This document shows positions 59,901 through 64,000 of a DNA stretch of 64,000 nucleotides, one piece after another; the first letter of the stretch is position 1; each line of letters starts with the position of its first letter. Source of the DNA: Paragonimus westermani (Eukaryota; Platyhelminthes; Trematoda; Plagiorchiida; Troglotrematidae). The translations under genes were made by a program, and so were the position numbers. The notes under the pieces were generated by a model that searched no databases, had not been told where the DNA came from, and was given only the letters and a program-made list of their open reading frames with translations. The stretch spans positions 147,361 to 211,360 of the forward strand of contig QNGE01000899.1 in the NCBI GenBank assembly GCA_008508345.1. Reading direction: 5' to 3'.

Positions 59901-62637
59901 TACGTTGTGATTCTCTGACAGTACATGTACTGCAACGACGGAATCATTCTCTAGCGTGTTTAGGAGGAATCCTCGTGTGCCTCTTGTGTTCGGCATTACG
60001 TACTTTCAGTTGTCCACTTGTCTCTCCAATGTAGTTGGCATTACAGTCACCGCAATTGATCTCGTAAACGCAGTCTGTCTGGTGACCCATAGAAAATGGG
60101 TCCTTAGAGTGTGTTATCAGTCGTTCTAAGGTATCGTCTAACCAAAATACAGTCCGGATAGCGTACTCAGGGAGAATGGAGCGAAGTTTTTCAGATGATT
60201 GTTCATGATACGGTATTTGCAAAGTAGACTTGGAACTTCTGGTCGTTTTGGTCTCTTCCTTAGTGGACATGCGCTTAATTGTGTCCTCAATGAATGTGTT
60301 CGGATAGTGGTTAGCGGCTATCATTTCTTTGGAATGAGAAATCTCTGTTGTCCAGGAGAGTTCAGTGGTGTAGATCTTATCAGCTCTGTTGACGAGTGAT
60401 GTGATGACTGCTCTCTTCATACCGATTGGATGCGACGAAGTGAAGATGAGATAACGACCGGAAGGGGTTGGTTTGCGGTACACCGAAACCTGAAATCTCC
60501 CTTGGTCGTCAACTTTCACTAGGCAGTCTAGAAAATTAAGTGAGCGCTCGTTGGTTTCAGTTTCCAGTGTGAATACAATGTCGTTGCACTTTGAATTATG
60601 AAACTGTAGGAACCAGTCGCGAGCGGTCCGCTTCATGATTACGAATGTGTCATCTACATACCGCCACCAAATCGGTGGAGGACAGACAAATTCACCCATC
60701 ACTTGTGTTTCCAGGCATCCAAGGGAAAGATTGGCCACTGCATTCGCAACAGGGGAACCCACAGCTACACCATTGGTTTGCCTGTACACCTTTTTGTCGA
60801 ATGTGAACAAGGTTGAGTGCAAACGAAGCTCAAGACTAGATACAATTTCGGAAGGTGATAGATTAGTACGTGAACCAAGAGAAACACCACTTTCCACAGA
60901 CTCTTTAACAACATCAATGCTATGCTTTACCGGTACACTGGTGTAAAAGGAAGGCCACATCAAAACTAAGGAAAGTTTCATCACACCTAATGTCACGTGT
61001 CCGAGTGTGTTAACAAAATCAAAGGAGTCTTTAACTTTGCTTAACAACTTGCTCTGTAACGGTTTGAATATGTGGCCTATGAACTTAGCCAACTTGTAAG
61101 TTGGACTGGTGGTGTAGTGAACAACAGATCTTGGGTATTCCTGTTTTATGCAGTTTTGGAAGGCCGTAGACACGCGAAGGACGAATACTCATAGGAATGA
61201 GTGTGAAACAAATAGATTGCCCAAATTTTCCTTTGACGCCTCGGAGGAACTAGCTGGTCTGTGTTGAAATTAGTCAAATGAAACTGGAAATTCGAACTTT
61301 CAGATATGGAATTTTTGGTACAAAACTGCAAACAAAGTATAATTCGTACGGTGCTGTACGGTTTGTAATCACACACAACCTTCTTTGTTAGCCAAGTGGA
61401 ATGGGACTTTTCTGTTTGTTGGCTTTAAAAGGTCTCATAAACACTGACGAATTCTTCCAGTCTCCAACTGACTGCATCACCTTGAAGCTCTCGCAACTTG
61501 TCACGAACTTTTTCTTCCACCATACAACGTGCTGTTTTGTTTCACGAATGACGTTTATTCGAGGCAAAGCGGAATGACTGTACGCAAATTCCTTCATATT
61601 CTGTTGCGCATTCAGATATGCTCTTCCACCAGCACTTCCTAAGTACATCAAGGTGAATTCTTGCCGTTGTTGAGGCTCGTCAGGTGTGTGTATATTCGTC
61701 TCTGGAATGTGTTAAACCGCAACCCACACAGTCTATAAGCAACCGCTACGTCATCAAGCTCATACTGCTTGCGGGTTACTTATCATGTCTGAATGCCCAG
61801 TCACTTTCACTGATGAGCAATGCTCAGAGTGCCCGGTCAACCTGAGAATAGACAGTAATCTCTCATTTTACCTCAGTCGGTGAAGTCATGATTTGCACTA
61901 CCAAGTTAAAGTGAAAAAGATTATGGTCAAATTATCACGGCTTCAGCACTTTCATATAGTATTCAGTTGTCCCTTAACGGAAGGAACCATTAGAGCAAAT
62001 CTTTGCTCTAACTGAGGATCCTCAGTATTGCATACCTTTGTCACACTTCCTACATGACCTTTCGAGAATCTTGCAAGCCAAACGTGTAAATGTTTATACA
62101 CTAATAGTTTTGGTGTGAGCAAAACTGGAAACCATCAACAGGGTCTAAAAGCGAGAGAGAGAGAGCGATTCGTGAATTACTCGCCGTAAAACGGATTCCT
62201 CACAAAATAACCTAACCTGGCTATGGTATTTCGTTGGTCCGGATGTTGGCTTATCTATCGTTCGATTAATAAGGTTTCTAAAGTGAAATTTTGCATAAAT
62301 CATGGTCCGCCTACTCTTGCTTGTGACTTCTTGAGTATGCATATTGGTTTCAAAAATATTTTCACTTCTTAACAGACCGGAACTTTTTAATTCATTTGCA
62401 GTCATCGGCTCGTAATCAATCCCCCTGGAAACTTTGCTTGTATACTTTGGAATTCAACACGATTTTCCACATTAGACGTTCCAATAGTTTTGCAATAATA
62501 TGCAATAACAATGCACTGTGTATATTCTATCTCTCACCCGCTCAAGGCAGTAAAGAGCAAATCTCGTTGGTTCTTGGTGGTGAAGCATCTGTTTGGGGCG
62601 AACACGTGGATGGCACGAATTTGATCAGTCGATCCTG
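47676..62637 (+). CDS. Copy C: GH20 hexosaminidase-like pseudoenzyme, exons 1-9 (3' end outside window)
   Basis: Exons: 47676-47994, 48041-48153, 48191-48301, 48358-48459, 48500-48608, 49025-49229, 50670-50841, 52749-52923, 62547-62637. All nine match copy B in length and phase, all junctions are GT-AG, and no stop interrupts the frame. A signal peptide (residues 1-18, [18 protein letters not shown]) opens the protein. Arg169, Asp198, Tyr413, Asn415, Trp452 and Glu454 are kept, but six active-site positions differ from copy B: His195 to Arg, Asp249 to Ala, His253 to Tyr, catalytic Glu314 to Ala, Trp368 to Arg and Glu370 to Gly. Without the Glu general acid/base, GH20 hydrolysis is not expected. 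The fold and secretion seem intact, so a binding or regulatory role is possible (inference). The last two exons (154 nt in copy B) are not in the window. Confidence 0.93.
48041..48153 (+). CDS. Copy C exon 2
   Basis: Residues 107-144, after a 46-bp intron. Contains [20 protein letters not shown]. Confidence 0.93.
48191..48301 (+). CDS. Copy C exon 3
   Basis: Residues 145-181, after a 37-bp intron. Keeps [13 protein letters not shown] with Arg169. From base 48263 on it is identical to copy B. Confidence 0.93.
48358..48459 (+). CDS. Copy C exon 4
   Basis: Residues 182-215. Contains [14 protein letters not shown]: the second His of HWH is Arg (codon 48397-48399), Asp198 is kept, and an NSS sequon is gained. 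Confidence 0.93.
48500..48608 (+). CDS. Copy C exon 5
   Basis: Residues 216-251 plus one base. Ends [13 protein letters not shown], in which the conserved Asp249 of EFDTPG is Ala (codon 48599-48601). Confidence 0.93.
49025..49229 (+). CDS. Copy C exon 6 (GGDE changed to GGDA)
   Basis: Residues 252-320. His253 is Tyr (49027-49029). [12 protein letters not shown] is intact and closer to the human SWGKG than copy B. The catalytic motif reads [13 protein letters not shown], with Asp at 49207-49209 and Ala instead of Glu at 49210-49212. The NYT sequon of copy B is DYT here. Confidence 0.95.
49230..50669 (+). other. Copy C intron 6
   Basis: A 1.4-kb intron, much shorter than its 4.0-kb counterpart in copy B. 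Contains a diverged SINE-like repeat and nothing else recognisable. Confidence 0.75.
49590..49800 (+). repeat. tRNA-derived SINE-like repeat, copy 2
   Basis: A diverged copy of the repeat at 17735-17970: shared blocks include GTTAACAGTACAG, TGTGGCTGAGCGT, CATATGAT and GTCAATGGCACAGTGATCAAC (A-box region). In copy B the family member sits in intron 8, so the two insertions are independent of the gene duplication. Confidence 0.5.
50670..50841 (+). CDS. Copy C exon 7
   Basis: Residues 320-377. Starts [10 protein letters not shown], then [16 protein letters not shown]. The pocket motif VWQEVFD of copy B is VFRQGPMD here: Trp368 is Arg (50812-50814) and Glu370 is Gly (50818-50820). An NVS sequon is present. 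Confidence 0.92.
50842..52748 (+). other. Copy C intron 7
   Basis: A 1.9-kb GT-AG intron. Open frames on the minus strand at 52126-52591 have no domain I recognise. Otherwise nothing seen. Confidence 0.7.
52749..52923 (+). CDS. Copy C exon 8
   Basis: Residues 378-435 plus one base. Contains [31 protein letters not shown] with Tyr413 and Asn415 kept, and NLDPSDFGG. Acceptor CTTTCAG, donor GTGAGT. Confidence 0.94.
53160..53270 (+). repeat. tRNA-like SINE head
   Basis: A B-box-like GGACTCGAGTCCCGCTCG lies about 25 bases after a possible A-box region (GTTAATCAGTCAGCCTCG). No cloverleaf with a plausible anticodon arm could be drawn, so a functional tRNA gene is unlikely. Confidence 0.35.
55524..55554 (-). 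ncRNA. Hammerhead ribozyme core (type I, minimal stem III)
   Basis: On the minus strand, CTGATGA (55554-55548) and GAAA (55533-55530) flank stem II: GTC pairs with GAC across an 8-base loop. Stem III is ACCGGU, a self-complementary 3-bp stem with no loop, and the cleavage triplet GTC follows (55526-55524). All conserved core bases are present. Such minimal stem III hammerheads are known from Penelope-like elements and related retroelements and are thought to work as dimers. Stem I is weak by eye (two G-U pairs and one U-A, then mismatches), which is the main doubt. Confidence 0.6.
56339..56399 (+). repeat. 61-bp copy of PLE sequence at 59941-60001
   Basis: Matches 59941-60001 with two mismatches in 61 bases and in the same orientation. 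Homology drops off at both sides, so only this internal slice of the element is shared. Confidence 0.8.
57675..57740 (+). repeat. Degenerate tRNA-like SINE head
   Basis: GTCAGTAGGTCAGCTGGCTAACAC looks like an A-box segment, and TGTTCAAGCTCC like a decayed B-box about 30 bases later. Weak. Confidence 0.3.
59567..61200 (-). mobile_element. Penelope-like element, near full-length RT plus GIY-YIG
   Basis: Reading on the minus strand from about 61200: [14 protein letters not shown], a frameshift near 61130, then a 409-codon frame (61173-59944) with [40 protein letters not shown] (YVDD at 60649-60660), [10 protein letters not shown], and a GIY-YIG domain with [16 protein letters not shown] near 60020-60070. 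A second frameshift near 59950-59990 leads to [11 protein letters not shown], the end of the endonuclease, and a stop near 59601. RT and nuclease motifs look intact apart from the two frame breaks. It lies antisense in intron 8 of copy C. Confidence 0.88.
59568..59629 (-). repeat. PLE 3'-terminal hairpin, hammerhead-like
   Basis: Immediately at the PLE stop, the minus strand has CACTCATGAGGGAGGCCAC then CGAGGTGGTTGAAACG. GGCCAC can pair with GTGG beside a GAAAC block. It is shared with 19935-20012, where the first block is CTGAGGA, a fit to the hammerhead CUGANGA. Here the block is CTCATGA, one base off. Confidence 0.35.
61201..62546. other. Upstream flank of the PLE inside intron 8
   Basis: Minus-strand open frames at 61146-61376 and 61388-61651 could be decayed N-terminal PLE sequence, but I recognise no motif in them. 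A GA run lies near 62154-62165. Confidence 0.3.
62547..62637 (+). CDS. Copy C exon 9
   Basis: Residues 436-465 plus two bases of Trp466. Contains [20 protein letters not shown] with Trp452 and Glu454 kept. The acceptor is taken as CTCAAG at 62546 because it gives the same phase and length as copy B. Donor GTAAGT. Confidence 0.92.
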
Positions 62638-64000
62638 GTAAGTTGTGATGGTATTAGCTGATTCAGTATTTAGTGTGATCATTCAGCATTACAGTGACTG
62701 TCTATCTCTTGTTTACTACTAATATATGGCGCGAGTATACGCGCGATCGTCGGCATTTGGCGATATCAACGCATACGCAGTGGTGAAGTTAGGAAACGAA
62801 TATTTGTTAGACTGTCACATTGGCTCTCTAACACACCGGCGAAGTATGGAAGTGTTTAATTGGTTGAGGCAGGCGCTAATGTTGCCTACTAATCGTCTTT
62901 TACTTTGAGCACATTTCACTGAGGTCGCGGCCATTTGGCTCAAAGGGCGAGCTACACAAATGTTGTCGTAGTGTATAGAAGTGAATTTATTCACCAAGGA
63001 TTTAGGCACTGTTGATCGCTTCATTCTCTAGGATTAGGGCCAACGTGACTCTCAAAGTCGGTAGTTAGACAGACAGTGAGACGGCATCTGATCAAATTGA
63101 CCGGTGTAAATCTTATCGTTATTTACCTGAGTTGCATGTAAAGTACACCCACTCAGCGATGCCTCGTAGCGAAATCAGTAAATGGGCTGTCTCGTTGATG
63201 ACGCCCGACCTTCAGTTTCTTCACTGATGTTTATTTGCCGGACAAAGGTTTTATAATATCATGAATTTAGGCATATTTGATATCGATATTTAAGTTCATT
63301 CCATCCACATTATTTTGCCTCCCGTTTATGATTTGTACTTTGCTCAATGGATGCGTGGCACTTGAAAATCAGTGCAAGTCACTGATTTATTGCCGATTGT
63401 GAGGACGCAAATGATGATAGTGAACTTACAGATGAGATCAAGTTCGTCCAGACTACTTGTGAAGTGGCTCAGTATTCATTCGCAATCTTCTGATGAGGCT
63501 CAACGCCGATGCGCTGCTGTTACTGCTGATTATGCTGCCGTTGCTGTTGTCGCTACTGCTTATGATGAAGAAGATGATGCCAGTTGCACTAAGTCTTATT
63601 CACTATCCTTACTGGACTCCTTTCCCTAGCCGTTGTACTTTCTCTCGCCCATCAGCTGAATTCGATCACCCATCTTTTGGTCGTGTTGTATACCAGAACT
63701 CATTCACCCCCATACCCAGAAGTGTTGGAGAGGTTTTGAGACAGTCGATCCTAATGACCACTAACAAAATATTAGACAGCTATTATGTCCTGATGGATTT
63801 TCGTTATCACTGTGCTCACCTTGCACTCGAACATACGTCCCGAGAACTAAAAGCATCTCTTAGTCCAACTGCTTATCTGCTAGGTCACGGAGGTTGCGGG
63901 GAGGTGTATGAAATAATTTCTTTAACAGTTTCGCTTCCTACTGTCAGAAACCAGAAACGATCACTGATGAGTAGTCGGGGATTTGGTTTGTTTTCAAGTT
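62638..64000 (+). other. Copy C intron 9, running off the window
   Basis: No match to exons 10 and 11 of copies A or B ([11 protein letters not shown] or the CPA tail) could be found before the window ends. A trinucleotide-like run (GCTGCTG, CTGCTG, GATGAAGAAGATGATG) lies near 63510-63580. Confidence 0.65.

Larger units (their letters stand above)
52924..62546 (+). other. Copy C intron 8
   Basis: A 9.6-kb intron, the longest in the window. Contains SINE-like segments, a hammerhead ribozyme core, a 61-bp PLE-derived repeat and a near full-length PLE on the opposite strand. No host gene seen in it. Confidence 0.75.

Overview
The window looks like nuclear DNA of a flatworm, most likely a digenean trematode (fluke). 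The signs are a gene whose first introns are tiny (37-56 bp) and later ones large (0.6-9.6 kb), several Penelope-like elements (PLEs), a Ty3/gypsy relic with a glutamine-rich gag, tRNA-derived SINE-like repeats and a hammerhead ribozyme motif. No bacterial features (operons, Shine-Dalgarno sites, dense ORFs) are present. The genus cannot be fixed from the sequence alone. There is one assembly gap (16429-17241).

The only recognisable host genes are at least three tandem paralogues of a lysosomal/secreted beta-hexosaminidase (glycoside hydrolase family 20, HEXA/HEXB type), all on the plus strand. Copy A enters from the left and shows only its last two exons (179-280, 396-447). Copy B is complete: 11 exons, 8046-26750, 516 residues, with a signal peptide and all the active-site residues I could check. 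Copy C starts at 47676 and shows nine exons up to 62637; its last two exons must lie to the right of the window. Every visible exon of C has exactly the length and phase of its counterpart in B.

The most interesting result is that copy C has an open frame, canonical splice sites and a signal peptide, yet has lost a cluster of catalytic-site residues: the general acid/base Glu of the GGDE motif is Ala, EFDTPGH has become EFATPGY, HWH has become HWR, and WQE has become RQG. It reads as a conserved but probably catalytically dead secreted GH20 protein (a pseudoenzyme) next to an apparently active sister. B and C also share a 122-bp block with no differences that includes a whole intron, which points to gene conversion.

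The spacers and large introns hold decayed mobile elements: a PLE reverse transcriptase at 44038-45700 (minus), a second better preserved PLE at about 59567-61200 (minus, inside intron 8 of copy C), PLE scraps at 14001-14190 and 19935-20012, a gypsy gag/protease relic at 42463-43650, an RTE-like endonuclease scrap near 40290-40567, SINE-like repeats, and a hammerhead ribozyme core at 55524-55554 (minus). Most short ORFs elsewhere look like chance open frames.
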